Shown one piece after another: positions 23,583 to 31,992 of a stretch of DNA of 64,000 bases. The stretch is from the NCBI GenBank assembly GCA_009692185.1, contig SHZT01000003.1, positions 124,001-188,000 on the forward strand. The letters are read 5' to 3'. The notes below the pieces were generated by a model. It was not told the DNA's origin and searched no databases. It was given only the letters and a program-made list of their open reading frames with translations. Every line of letters starts with the position of its first letter. Position 1 is the first letter of the stretch. The stretch comes from Gemmatimonadota bacterium. GTDB lineage: Bacteria; Gemmatimonadota; Gemmatimonadetes; Gemmatimonadales; GWC2-71-9. The position numbers and the translations under genes are program-made.

Positions 23583-26143
23583 CGGCGCCGGCGCCGCTGG
23601 TGGCGCTGTTTCTGATGCGGCTGTTTTGCAGAGGGCAGGGAAGTCAGCACCTTCCTCAGCGCCTCGATGGACTCCGCCTTGATCTCCCCGCCATTCTTTC
23701 GGCTCACCGCGAACCGCAACGGCCGGTCCAGGGGCGGCAAGTCTGCTTCCCGCAGGCGGCGCGCTTGCCCCTCGCGCATCCGCACCCGCGCCACGCCAAT
23801 GCCACCCTCGATTTCATAGGTCAGCGGCACCCGATCCCCCAGCACCGGCAGCGACGACGGCAACGCGTCCCACTCGGCGCGCGCCTCTGTCGCGACCATC
23901 GAATCCACGTCTATGTCGAGACGCGTACCAAGGAAATCGTTGGCGCCGTTGACGGCGGCCAGTTGCTTCCGGATCAACTCCCGCACCTTGTCGGGAGCGG
24001 CCTGGGGGAGTTTCCCGCCCGAACGTCTCCAGTATTCATCCAGCCGCATGCGGGCGCGGGACAGTTTGCGTTGATCAGGATGCGACGTCCGGTCCTCGAT
24101 AAGCGCGCCCGTGAGCGCCTCCCTCGCCGCGTCCACCAGGTCTTCCGGGAACGGGTCCGGCACCGCGCTGCGCAGGCGCTCCAGCTCGAACCCGGCGTAT
24201 TCCGTCTTCTGTGCGACCACCAGCCCACGGGTCTTTCGGTCCTCGCGATACTCGATCATCCGGCCGCTGTGCACCGCGTGCCGCTTGATGACCTCAAAGG
24301 GAATGTTCGTCCCCTCGATCGCCGCGCGCGCCACACCGTTGGGGTCCGCGAAGTACCGCACCGTGCCGGCCACCGCCCCGAACGCACCACACATGGACCC
24401 TCGGGAAATGCGCACCGGCCGGCCGTCGGCCAGTTCCTGCTCGATGGCCAGGTCGAACGGCATGATGCCCGCCAGCAGCTCCCGGAATCCCTTCACCGCC
24501 TGCGCGCCCGCGTAGGGGAACCGCTCGGGGAGCGGAAGCTCGAGCGTCCGGTACACCGACGCCGTTCCCAGCGCGATGTCCTCGATCGCCTTGACCAGGA
24601 CCCCGCGTCCCTCCGCCCACTCGTCCAGCAGGTCAGTGAAGAGATGCCGCGGCAGGTCGTACACCATGCCCAGGTGCCCGTACTTGTTCACCGCCTCGGC
24701 AAACACGTTGTACGCCGTGAGATGATCGCTGCCCGCCACCGTGAGACCGCTGAGATCCCGCGGGTCGCGCGTCATGCGATGGAGCGAATCGATATTCGCC
24801 GACACCGCGACAAACGGAATCAGTTCCGGCCCGGCGTGGTACAGCAGCTCGCCCCACTGCCGGTCCACCGGCATCGCCTCGACCGCACGGCCGTACGCCG
24901 TGAGCCGCCCGTTCTCCACCACGCCTCGGCGTTCCAGCCGGGCAATGGATTCGCGATAGGAACGCCGGTCGAGCGGCACCGGCAGGTCGAGTTCGGTGAG
25001 ATCAATCCCCAGCGCCGCCGCGGTGAGCGCCACGCGTTCCGTGTCCCCGGCCAGCTGGAACTCGGGCGGCGTGGGCCTCAGGGAAGCAAAGTCCACGTTG
25101 CGGTCGGTGAGTATGTAGACCTCGCCGTTCGGCACCCGCCCGTGCACCCGGCCGGCCATCTGAAGAATCTCGTTCGCGCCCAGGTACTGTCGGGTCAGCA
25201 CGTTCCGGCCGCCCTGCACCAGGTTTCCGTACCGTGCGTCGTAGATCACCACCGTGTCGAGCCCGCGAATGTTGAGCGCCGATTGCCCCGCGGCCGTCAT
25301 CGCGAGCAGGAACGGCTTCTTCGTTTCGCCTTCGAGGAACGGGCGAATGACCCGTATCGGCTCACCGCCGTGATAGAACGCCGTCGTGAGCCGTGGCCAC
25401 TTTTCCCCTAGCTCGGCCGCGACCTTCTCAACCTCGGCGCGCGTCGGCACGAACACGGCGACGCCCCGCTTGTCGTGCATCACGCGCTTTACGAACCGCT
25501 CGCTCAGAAAGTCGAGCGGCTGGAGCATCCGCGTATCCACGCGCGCCGCCATGGCGGGGTCGAATGCCGATGTCTCCAGCACTTCGGCTGAATTCAGGTA
25601 GCGGGCGTAGAACTCGGGATCCACCGTCGCCGACAGCCACACGAACCGCGAGCCCACCCGTTTTCCGAGTGCCAGGCACAGCTCCAGCTCGGCCGAGGTC
25701 TGGTGGATCTCGTCTACGATGAGCGTGTCGGCGCGGGTGATGAGATTGTCCTGGAACCACCGCCGAGCGATGCCGGTCGTCACGATGACGACGTTCCAGG
25801 TCGGTGTTTCGGGCGTCGCTTCACGCTCGCGGTTGACGACCCCGACTTTGAGAGGGGCCTTGAGAATCACCTCGGCGATCGGCCGGATCGCGAGCGTCTT
25901 GCCGGTGCCCGTGCCGGCCACGATTCCGAACCCGAGACCCCGCCGGGCGAAGTCACGAATCTCTTCGCCATGCTCGCGCTCGAGCACCGTCTCCAGCTGG
26001 AGTCTGAGGGCAAGTTCGATGGTCTCGCAGGCCGCCCGCGTCGGGGCGATGACGATGACCCGGCCGGTAGCCGGTTCGGCCCGGCGAAATGCTTCCGGGT
26101 CGGGTGGGAGGTAGTGGTCGCGGACGTGTCGCTCTTCAGCCAT
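23579..26143 (-). CDS. Atypical DEAH-like (HrpA/HrpB-type) helicase
   Basis: An 854-residue superfamily 2 helicase of the DEAH/RHA group. Walker A GTGTGKT, motif II DEIH instead of DEAH, motif III SATVD, and motif VI QMAGRVHGR in place of QRxGRxGR. The ATPase core is preceded by about 60 unusual residues with VIVIAPTRAA, and followed by winged-helix, ratchet-like and C-terminal regions. The tail is highly basic (HQKQRHQRRRRR). ATG 26143 is preferred; GTG 26146 and TTG 26152 are also in frame and no ribosome binding site is visible. Probable RNA substrate; role not known. Confidence 0.82.
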   Translation of the reverse strand: MAEERHVRDHYLPPDPEAFRRAEPATGRVIVIAPTRAACETIELALRLQLETVLEREHGEEIRDFARRGLGFGIVAGTGTGKTLAIRPIAEVILKAPLKVGVVNREREATPETPTWNVVIVTTGIARRWFQDNLITRADTLIVDEIHQTSAELELCLALGKRVGSRFVWLSATVDPEFYARYLNSAEVLETSAFDPAMAARVDTRMLQPLDFLSERFVKRVMHDKRGVAVFVPTRAEVEKVAAELGEKWPRLTTAFYHGGEPIRVIRPFLEGETKKPFLLAMTAAGQSALNIRGLDTVVIYDARYGNLVQGGRNVLTRQYLGANEILQMAGRVHGRVPNGEVYILTDRNVDFASLRPTPPEFQLAGDTERVALTAAALGIDLTELDLPVPLDRRSYRESIARLERRGVVENGRLTAYGRAVEAMPVDRQWGELLYHAGPELIPFVAVSANIDSLHRMTRDPRDLSGLTVAGSDHLTAYNVFAEAVNKYGHLGMVYDLPRHLFTDLLDEWAEGRGVLVKAIEDIALGTASVYRTLELPLPERFPYAGAQAVKGFRELLAGIMPFDLAIEQELADGRPVRISRGSMCGAFGAVAGTVRYFADPNGVARAAIEGTNIPFEVIKRHAVHSGRMIEYREDRKTRGLVVAQKTEYAGFELERLRSAVPDPFPEDLVDAAREALTGALIEDRTSHPDQRKLSRARMRLDEYWRRSGGKLPQAAPDKVRELIRKQLAAVNGANDFLGTRLDIDVDSMVATEARAEWDALPSSLPVLGDRVPLTYEIEGGIGVARVRMREGQARRLREADLPPLDRPLRFAVSRKNGGEIKAESIEALRKVLTSLPSAKQPHQKQRHQRRRRR

Positions 26144-26158
26144 CACTGACAAAAGTAC

Positions 26159-26195
26159 AACGGCAGGACCTGCACGCGTTTCAGGTCCTGCCGTT
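26159..26195. terminator. Intrinsic terminator, 14-bp stem
   Basis: Arms 26159-26172 and 26182-26195 (AACGGCAGGACCTG and its complement) with a 9-bp loop, followed by TTTTC on the plus strand and by a weaker T-run on the minus strand. It separates the secreted-protein gene from the helicase gene. Confidence 0.75.
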
Positions 26196-26237
26196 TTCGC
26201 TGCGATCTATGCTTTCACACGGCTTGCGCCGCAGTTG

Positions 26238-26555
26238 TTACCGGTGACGATATACCCGGTGATTGTTCCGGTGAATGATCACGACCGGCGCCGGCCGGTA
26301 CACCCGCACGACCTGCACGCGGGGCGCGGCGTAGCGGTAACCACGATAGGAATTCGAGTAGCGATAGGAATTGGAATAGTTGTAGTGGTACTGGCCGTAC
26401 GACGCGCGAGGCGTATACGCGTACACGCGCTGCACGTAGCCATGGCGATGACCGCCATCCACGCGAACTGAGACTCGAACCTGGGCATTGCCAGCTTCGG
26501 GAGCCGCAACCGCCAGCGCGAGAGCCGCGAGACCTGCCAACATGAGCCGTTTCAT
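26238..26555 (-). CDS. Small secreted Tyr/Arg/His-rich protein
   Basis: A 105-residue protein with a signal peptide (about 1-25, ending AGNA-Q). The mature region is low complexity and very rich in Tyr, Arg, Ser and His, with repeats such as NSYRYSNSYRGYRYA and a C-terminal half with Val-Arg-Val strands and HRNNHRVYRHR. ATG 26555 has GGAGGG 6 nt upstream. Small basic secreted proteins of this look occur in several soil phyla without known role. It lies downstream of the selenoprotein gene on the same strand. Confidence 0.8.
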   Translation of the reverse strand: MKRLMLAGLAALALAVAAPEAGNAQVRVSVRVDGGHRHGYVQRVYAYTPRASYGQYHYNYSNSYRYSNSYRGYRYAAPRVQVVRVYRPAPVVIIHRNNHRVYRHR

Positions 26556-26687
26556 GAGTCCCTCCGTTGAGTTCCCGATGGTTAGACAACGGAAGAACCA
26601 TGCCAGTTGCCTTGGCAATGCAAGACGTTGATTTAATTCACGTTACCTGACTGATGAATCTGGAGAGTGTCTTCTGGCGAGGACGAT

Positions 26688-26915
26688 CTAAGGGCGGGAA
26701 CCGATCAGCTTGAGTACCTCGCCTGGCTTGGCGTGCCGTCCGGTTTGAAGCTTAGAATAGATAAGGGTTCCATCAACGGTCACTTCGAACGCGCCGCCGG
26801 AGCTCTGGACGAGCTTCACCGTCGCGTCGGGGTGCGCCTGCTGGATCTCGGCCGCCAGACCGGCGGCCCGGGGTTCATAGTGTCAGACGACGCAATACTG
26901 AATGGCGACGTGCAT
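26688..26915 (-). CDS. SelW/Rdx family selenoprotein (in-frame TGA = Sec)
   Basis: A 75-residue thioredoxin-like redox protein of the SelW/Rdx family. Reading from ATG 26915 (GGAG 8 nt upstream) the frame gives MHVAIQYCVV, then TGA at 26885-26883, then HYEPRAAGLAAEIQQ, SSGGAFEVTVDGTLIYSK and a stop at 26688. With TGA as selenocysteine the product has the family redox motif Cys-x-x-Sec (C8, U11), at the exact place of CxxC/CxxU in homologues, and the conserved GGAFEV core. A SECIS-like hairpin follows the TGA. Gene callers would miss or truncate this gene. No selA, selB or selD is in the window. Confidence 0.88.
26850..26868 (-). promoter_or_regulatory. Bacterial SECIS hairpin in the SelW-like gene
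   Basis: GGCCGCC-GGTCT-GGCGGCC on the minus strand: a perfect 7-bp stem and a 5-base loop GGUCU starting 22 nt after the UGA. The loop contains the GGUCU seen in the E. coli fdhF SECIS, where the G and U contact SelB, and the spacing is in the bacterial range. Confidence 0.8.
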
Positions 26916-27025
26916 CACCGCTCTCCGTTACTTTCGCCCACAAGTTAACTCTAAACCCAAGCACCTGCATGCTGGCTAACTGGCTGTGGCTTGCGGATTT
27001 GGACCGGTTTACCCACATTGCCTAC

Positions 27026-27045
27026 CCCCGGCGAACACGCCGGGG
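27026..27045 (+). promoter_or_regulatory. Leader hairpin before the OmpA gene
   Basis: CCCCGGCG-AACA-CGCCGGGG, perfect 8-bp stem, 13 bp before the ATG at 27059. It lies in the probable 5' untranslated region; it could stabilise the transcript or control translation. There is no T-run after it, so it is not an ordinary terminator. Confidence 0.4.
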
Positions 27046-27058
27046 ACCTTGAGGCCGT

Positions 27059-28636
27059 ATGTCCGTTGCCTGTCGTCGTTTGTCGTCGCTCTTCGTCGCG
27101 CTCGTGGTTTGGGCGGCGGCGACCATTCCGGCGTCCGCTCAATCAGGTCGGGGCGGCCAGATCGAAGTCGGCACCTACGGCTCCGTCGCCATGTACGACA
27201 ACACGGCCCTCGGCCTCCAGCGCGAATTCGGCGCCGGCGGGCGATACGGAATTTTCTTGAGCCGCGTTCTCCAAGTTGAAGGAAGCGGCGACTACACCAT
27301 GACCCACCAGACACTCACGGGTCAGGCGGTGAACGTCGCACGAGTCGGCGGCACACTTCTGCTCAACGCGCGGCTCGGCGGCATCGGCTCCCTTTACTTT
27401 GGCGCCGGCGCCGAGCAGCAGGCATATCGCGGCGCGCTGAGCTTCAACGATGTCGCGTTCCACGGCGTCATCGGCGATCGACTTTCGCTGGGCGGACGCA
27501 CTGCCCTCCGCATCGAAGGGCGCGCGGCCTACGTCCCCACGAGCAACGCGCCTCTTTCGCCTGGCAAGTCGTTGAATCTTTCCGCGACGGCCGGCCTCTC
27601 GATTTTTGCATTCGGTGGCCCGCCGCGTGACGACGACAAGGACGCTGTCGGCAACAAGCGCGACAAATGCCCCGCCACGCCCACCGGCGCTACAGTGGAC
27701 AACACCGGTTGCCCGGGCGACGGCGACACCGACCAGGTTCTCAACGGCCTCGACGCCTGCCCCGATACGCCCAAGGGTGCAACGGTTGACGCCAAGGGCT
27801 GCCCCTCCGACGCCGACAACGACAAAGTCTTCGACGGCATCGACGTCTGTCCCGACACGCCCGTGGGCGCGACGGTAGACGCCAACGGCTGCCCCGGCGA
27901 CACCGATGCCGACAAGGTGTTCGATGGCCTCGATCAGTGCGCCGACACACCGTCCGGCGCGATCGTTGACACGACGGGCTGCCCCAAGGACACCGACGGC
28001 GACAGGGTCTTCGACGGCCTCGATCAGTGCGCCGACACGCCGCCTGCCACCGAGGTCGATCCCCGTGGCTGCGCGGTCATCAAGGACCAGGACGGCGATG
28101 GCGTGGGCGATCCCAGCGATCTCTGCCCCAACACGCCGCCCGGAACCAAGATCGACGCGACCGGTTGCCCGGCTGACGCAGACGGCGACGGCGACGGCGT
28201 AGACAACTCCGTTGACCGCTGCCCTAACACGGCACGCGGCACGAAGGTGGACGCGGTGGGCTGCCCGATCCTCTTCGAAATCGTCGAGGGCAAGGCGCGG
28301 CCGATCATCTTGAAGGGCGTCACGTTCGCGGCCGGCCGCTCGGCGCTCACGCCGCAGTCCTATGCGGTGCTCGACGAGGTCGCGTCCTCCCTGGTGGCGA
28401 ACCCCATGGTGCGCGTCGAGATCCAGGGCCACACCGACTCGACCGGCGTCCGGGCGAAGAACGTCGCGCTGTCCCAGTCGCGGGCAGCCGCGGTTCGCGC
28501 GTACCTGGCCAGCAAGGGCGTGGCCGGAGACCGCCTCGTGGCCAAGGGCTACGGGCCCGACAAGCCGATTGCAACCAACAAGACGCCAGCCGGCCGGGCG
28601 CAGAATCGCCGAGTCGAGCTGAACATGATCCCGTAG
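27059..28636 (+). CDS. OmpA family protein with thrombospondin type 3 repeats
   Basis: Outer-membrane-anchored peptidoglycan-binding protein, 525 residues. Signal peptide 1-28 (PASA-Q), an N-terminal beta-rich region (about 30-190), seven to eight TSP3-type calcium-binding repeats (about 195-405, units like DTDADKVFDGLDQCADTP with a Cys pair per unit), and a C-terminal OmpA domain (about 415-525: VRVEIQGHTDSTG, LSQSRAAAVRAYL, GRAQNRRVEL). GAGG precedes the start by 4 nt. The stop overlaps the next gene's start. Confidence 0.93.
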   Translation: MSVACRRLSSLFVALVVWAAATIPASAQSGRGGQIEVGTYGSVAMYDNTALGLQREFGAGGRYGIFLSRVLQVEGSGDYTMTHQTLTGQAVNVARVGGTLLLNARLGGIGSLYFGAGAEQQAYRGALSFNDVAFHGVIGDRLSLGGRTALRIEGRAAYVPTSNAPLSPGKSLNLSATAGLSIFAFGGPPRDDDKDAVGNKRDKCPATPTGATVDNTGCPGDGDTDQVLNGLDACPDTPKGATVDAKGCPSDADNDKVFDGIDVCPDTPVGATVDANGCPGDTDADKVFDGLDQCADTPSGAIVDTTGCPKDTDGDRVFDGLDQCADTPPATEVDPRGCAVIKDQDGDGVGDPSDLCPNTPPGTKIDATGCPADADGDGDGVDNSVDRCPNTARGTKVDAVGCPILFEIVEGKARPIILKGVTFAAGRSALTPQSYAVLDEVASSLVANPMVRVEIQGHTDSTGVRAKNVALSQSRAAAVRAYLASKGVAGDRLVAKGYGPDKPIATNKTPAGRAQNRRVELNMIP

Positions 28637-29883
28637 TGAGAGCCCCGCGCCGCATCGGGCTCGCCGTTGTTGCGGCGCTCGGCTTGTCGCTGGTCCCTCG
28701 CGGGGCCGCCGCCCAGCAGTCGGATACCACGGTGTGGTACGCGCTCCTGCACCACGACGAGCGGCGCCCCGACTACGCCCGCCAGGAGACCACCAGGGAG
28801 GCGATTCCCCTTCCACCGCCGCCCCCGGGAGAGCCGCCGGCCGCCGTGCGGGGACTCTATCTCAACGCGTATGTCTTCGGCTCGAAGCGTTTCTACGATA
28901 TCCTGCGGCTGGTAGACAGCACCGAGATCAACACCTTCGTCATCGATGTGAAGGACGACACCGGCTACCTCACGTATCCGTCCGCCGTCCCGACCGCAAT
29001 CGAAATCGGGGCGAATGGCAAGATTCGCGCGCGCGACCTGCACCAACGGCTCGCGTTGCTCAAGGAGAAGGGCATCCATCCGGTCGCCCGCATCGTCGTG
29101 GCGAAGGACCCGTTGCTGGCGCGCGGAAAGGACAACTGGGCGGTGCGCGATCGCCGCGGCGGGCTCTGGCACGACCGCATCAACACCGCGTGGGTGGACG
29201 CCTATCAGGATTCCGTCTGGATTTACGCCGCTGACCTCGCGGCCGAGGCCGTGTTGCAGGGATTCGCCGAAGTGCAGTTCGATTACCTGCGCTTCCCTGA
29301 CGAGCCGCGCGAGGTTCTGGACTATGCCATTTTCTCCGGGAAACGGGCAGGCGAAAAACCCCACCAGGCGATTCGCCGAAACGTGGCGCTGATGCGAGAC
29401 CGGTTGGCCCCGCTGGGCGTCCCGTTCACCATTGATATTTTCGGGCTTACGACCAGCGCCGACGGCGACCTCGGCATCGGCCAGGTGTGGGAAGACCTGG
29501 CCCCGCTGGCCGACGCGGTTCTGCCCATGGTGTATCCCAGCCACTACGGCCGTGGCGCCTACGGCATCAGCCACCCGAACGCCTCACCGTATGCCGTCGT
29601 GCGCCGCGCGCTGGAAGACGGCGTCGCCCGCAATGCCAAGCTGGCAAAGCCGCCGCGTATCCGGCCATACCTCCAGGCGTTCTCGATTTATCGGGTGCGG
29701 TATCGCGCGGAGGAAATCCGGGCGCAGATCAAAGCAGTGGAAGACGTGGGCTTGCAGGACTGGGTGCTGTGGAACGCCCGGGGCGTGTATCCCGCGGCGG
29801 CATTGCGGCGGTTGCCTGAACCGTCAGTCGGCATGAGCGACGCGTCATCCGTGAGTACAGACAGGGGCGCCACCCGCCAGTAG
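28636..29883 (+). CDS. DUF4015 putative glycoside hydrolase
   Basis: A 415-residue exported protein of the DUF4015 (GH13-like TIM barrel) family. Signal peptide about 1-26 (GAAA-Q). Family motifs: RGLYLNAYVFGSKRF, NTFVIDVKDDTGYL, GFAEVQFDYLRFPDEP (acidic residues in the barrel) and DAVLPMVYPSHYG. GTG 28636 overlaps the ompA stop (TAGTG), so both are translated from one transcript. Enzyme activity is not established for the family. Confidence 0.85.
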   Translation: MRAPRRIGLAVVAALGLSLVPRGAAAQQSDTTVWYALLHHDERRPDYARQETTREAIPLPPPPPGEPPAAVRGLYLNAYVFGSKRFYDILRLVDSTEINTFVIDVKDDTGYLTYPSAVPTAIEIGANGKIRARDLHQRLALLKEKGIHPVARIVVAKDPLLARGKDNWAVRDRRGGLWHDRINTAWVDAYQDSVWIYAADLAAEAVLQGFAEVQFDYLRFPDEPREVLDYAIFSGKRAGEKPHQAIRRNVALMRDRLAPLGVPFTIDIFGLTTSADGDLGIGQVWEDLAPLADAVLPMVYPSHYGRGAYGISHPNASPYAVVRRALEDGVARNAKLAKPPRIRPYLQAFSIYRVRYRAEEIRAQIKAVEDVGLQDWVLWNARGVYPAAALRRLPEPSVGMSDASSVSTDRGATRQ

Positions 29884-29887
29884 GCGT

Positions 29888-31930
29888 CTACTTCCCCACC
29901 AGCGCCGCGTCGGATTCCCACGCGGCAATGTGCCCCGCAATCGCGCTCGCCGCCGTCGTGTAGGGACTCGCCAGGTAGAGCTGTCCCGGACCTGAGCGCC
30001 CCGGAAAGTTTCGGTTGATGGCGCTGATGGACACCGTGTCCTTGTCGTACGACACGCCCGGCCCCGCATTGATGCACGCCCCGCACGACGGTTCGATGAA
30101 CTCCGCCCCGACATTCCGGAAAATGTCCAGGTACCCCTGGTCTTCGCAGTACCGTTTCACTTCCTGGGAGCCGCACTGGATGTAGCACTTCACGTCGGGG
30201 TGCACCCGCTCGCCCCGCTCGAGCGCCTCGCGGAATACCTGCGCGTACATGTCCATATCTGACTTCTTCCCCGCCGTGCACGAACCCGCATATGCAATGG
30301 ACACTTTCACGGAACCGGTCAGCTCGTGCATGAACAATCCGTTGCCCGGGTCGCCGGGCAGGGCCACCATGGGTTCCAGCTCTGACGCATTGATGTCAAT
30401 GACGATCTCATGCTCGGCATCGGGATCGGAGAAGAGCCCTTCGAGCATGGGCCGAACGTCGGCGGCGCGCATGCCGCGCTCCCGCGCCAGGAACTCGACC
30501 GCCTTCTCGTCCGGCCGCACGATACCCGTAAAAGCTCCCACTTCGGCGGCCATGTTGGTCATCGTGGCCCGCTCATCAATGTCCAGCGCCTCGACGGCCT
30601 CGCCGGCATACTCCACGATCTTCCCGATCGCGTTGCCGTTTCGCACGTATGGGTGGCGCAGGATCTGGAGCATGAAGTCCTTCGCCGTGACGTTCGCGGG
30701 CTTCTTGCCGAAAACGCGGATCAGCACGGAAGGCGGCACCTGGAGCCGCACGTCCTTCGTGAGCCAAGAGTTGAAAATGGCCGTCGTGCCGACCCCGAAC
30801 GCGATGCTCCCGATTGCGCCGGCATGCGGCGTGTGTGAATCGCTGCCGATGATCAGGTGCCCGGGGAGCGCGTGCGCCTCGAGAATCTTCGAATGGCAAA
30901 TGGCCTCCGAGCCCGCGGGCAGCCCCATGTGGCCGAGCGGCTGGCGGGGAAGCTCGTTGTAAAGCTTCACGCCCTGCTCGGCGGCGAACTCTTCCTGTTT
31001 CTTCTTGAGTTCCAGCGCTACGTCCAGCAGGCCATCGGCCTTCCGCTGGTCCGTCATGGCCAGCTCGAGGAACGTCAGGTGATCGCGGAAGAAGAACACC
31101 GAGGCGGGGTCAACGATCTTCTCGTCTGCCCCGACATAGTCGCGCCAGAAAATGGCGGACATCGGCGTCACGTACTCGTGGCTGAACCGGATATCGGTCC
31201 GCACGAAACCCTCGTTCCCGGGCTTGAGATACGGCACGCCGACCTGGCCACGGGACACATCCTGCACCCAGTGCCGGGCGATGATCTTCTCGCCGAGCGT
31301 CATGGGCCGGCGGGGCGTCGTGATGTCGGGCGGCCGGACTTTTCCCTGGAGCCGCGCCACATTGTACTGGAACAGCCCACCGTATTCGATGATGCCCTTG
31401 GTTATGTCACCCTCGCCGGCGGTGAACTCGGCCAGCGGAATATCTTCGCCGCGGCGCAGGCGCTCGATGAGGGAGAAATCGGTGCTGGTCAGGACACCGA
31501 GGTTCTGGCAGTTCTCGCGATAGATGCGCTCAATGCTCTCGGCGATCACCAGGTGAACGCCGGCGCACATTTCCGCGTAGGGTGACTGCTCCCGCGACGA
31601 CCCTTTCCCGCGCCGCTTGCCGCTCACCGAGCAGACAAACCCGCCCGCCTTGACGCTCCCGCGTTCCACCGGGAACTCCGACCCCGCCTTGAGGCCGAGG
31701 TAGGGGAATTCGCCGAGCGTTTCATCGTAGTAGTAACAGATGTAGGCGGGGGTGATTTCGTCGGTCGAGATGTTGTCGCGGAGTACGGCCGTAGCCGGCC
31801 AGGCCAGGTCCTCACCGGCGAGTTGTCGCCGCATCAGGGCCGGGTCGTCTACCAGGAAGAGGATTCGGCCGGAAAGACGGACGTGGTCGGGGCGCCGGTG
31901 GACGGGCTGCGAAGCGAGACTCTTGATCAT
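29888..31930 (-). CDS. Aconitase family hydratase with N-terminal swivel domain
   Basis: A 680-residue [4Fe-4S] hydro-lyase of the aconitase/isopropylmalate isomerase superfamily. Domain order is permuted relative to AcnA: the swivel domain (AVLRDNISTDEITPAYICYY, FVCSVSGKRRGKGSSREQSP) comes first, and the catalytic domains follow. Substrate loops SDSHTPHAGAIG; cluster cysteines in AGSCTAGKKSDM and SCGACINAG. ATG 31930 is chosen because upstream residues look non-conserved. Likely aconitate hydratase, but methylcitrate, homoaconitate or related substrates cannot be excluded. Confidence 0.85.
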   Translation of the reverse strand: MIKSLASQPVHRRPDHVRLSGRILFLVDDPALMRRQLAGEDLAWPATAVLRDNISTDEITPAYICYYYDETLGEFPYLGLKAGSEFPVERGSVKAGGFVCSVSGKRRGKGSSREQSPYAEMCAGVHLVIAESIERIYRENCQNLGVLTSTDFSLIERLRRGEDIPLAEFTAGEGDITKGIIEYGGLFQYNVARLQGKVRPPDITTPRRPMTLGEKIIARHWVQDVSRGQVGVPYLKPGNEGFVRTDIRFSHEYVTPMSAIFWRDYVGADEKIVDPASVFFFRDHLTFLELAMTDQRKADGLLDVALELKKKQEEFAAEQGVKLYNELPRQPLGHMGLPAGSEAICHSKILEAHALPGHLIIGSDSHTPHAGAIGSIAFGVGTTAIFNSWLTKDVRLQVPPSVLIRVFGKKPANVTAKDFMLQILRHPYVRNGNAIGKIVEYAGEAVEALDIDERATMTNMAAEVGAFTGIVRPDEKAVEFLARERGMRAADVRPMLEGLFSDPDAEHEIVIDINASELEPMVALPGDPGNGLFMHELTGSVKVSIAYAGSCTAGKKSDMDMYAQVFREALERGERVHPDVKCYIQCGSQEVKRYCEDQGYLDIFRNVGAEFIEPSCGACINAGPGVSYDKDTVSISAINRNFPGRSGPGQLYLASPYTTAASAIAGHIAAWESDAALVGK

Positions 31931-31992
31931 TCGAAATGAAAGTTGTCCGCTCACTCCACCGTGGGCAAGCGCAACGCTACATTCCGAAGACA

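Noticed and set aside
23600-25411. 603-codon open frame opposite the helicase
   Set aside because: Composition is that of an antisense shadow (Arg, His, Pro rich); the helicase motifs are on the other strand.
26667-26948. 93-codon plus-strand frame over the selenoprotein gene
   Set aside because: The conserved Rdx-family sequence, start signal and SECIS hairpin are all on the minus strand; the plus-strand peptide is unlike any family.
27143-28816. 557-codon minus-strand frame opposite the OmpA gene
   Set aside because: It mirrors the TSP3 repeats and has no recognisable domain of its own.
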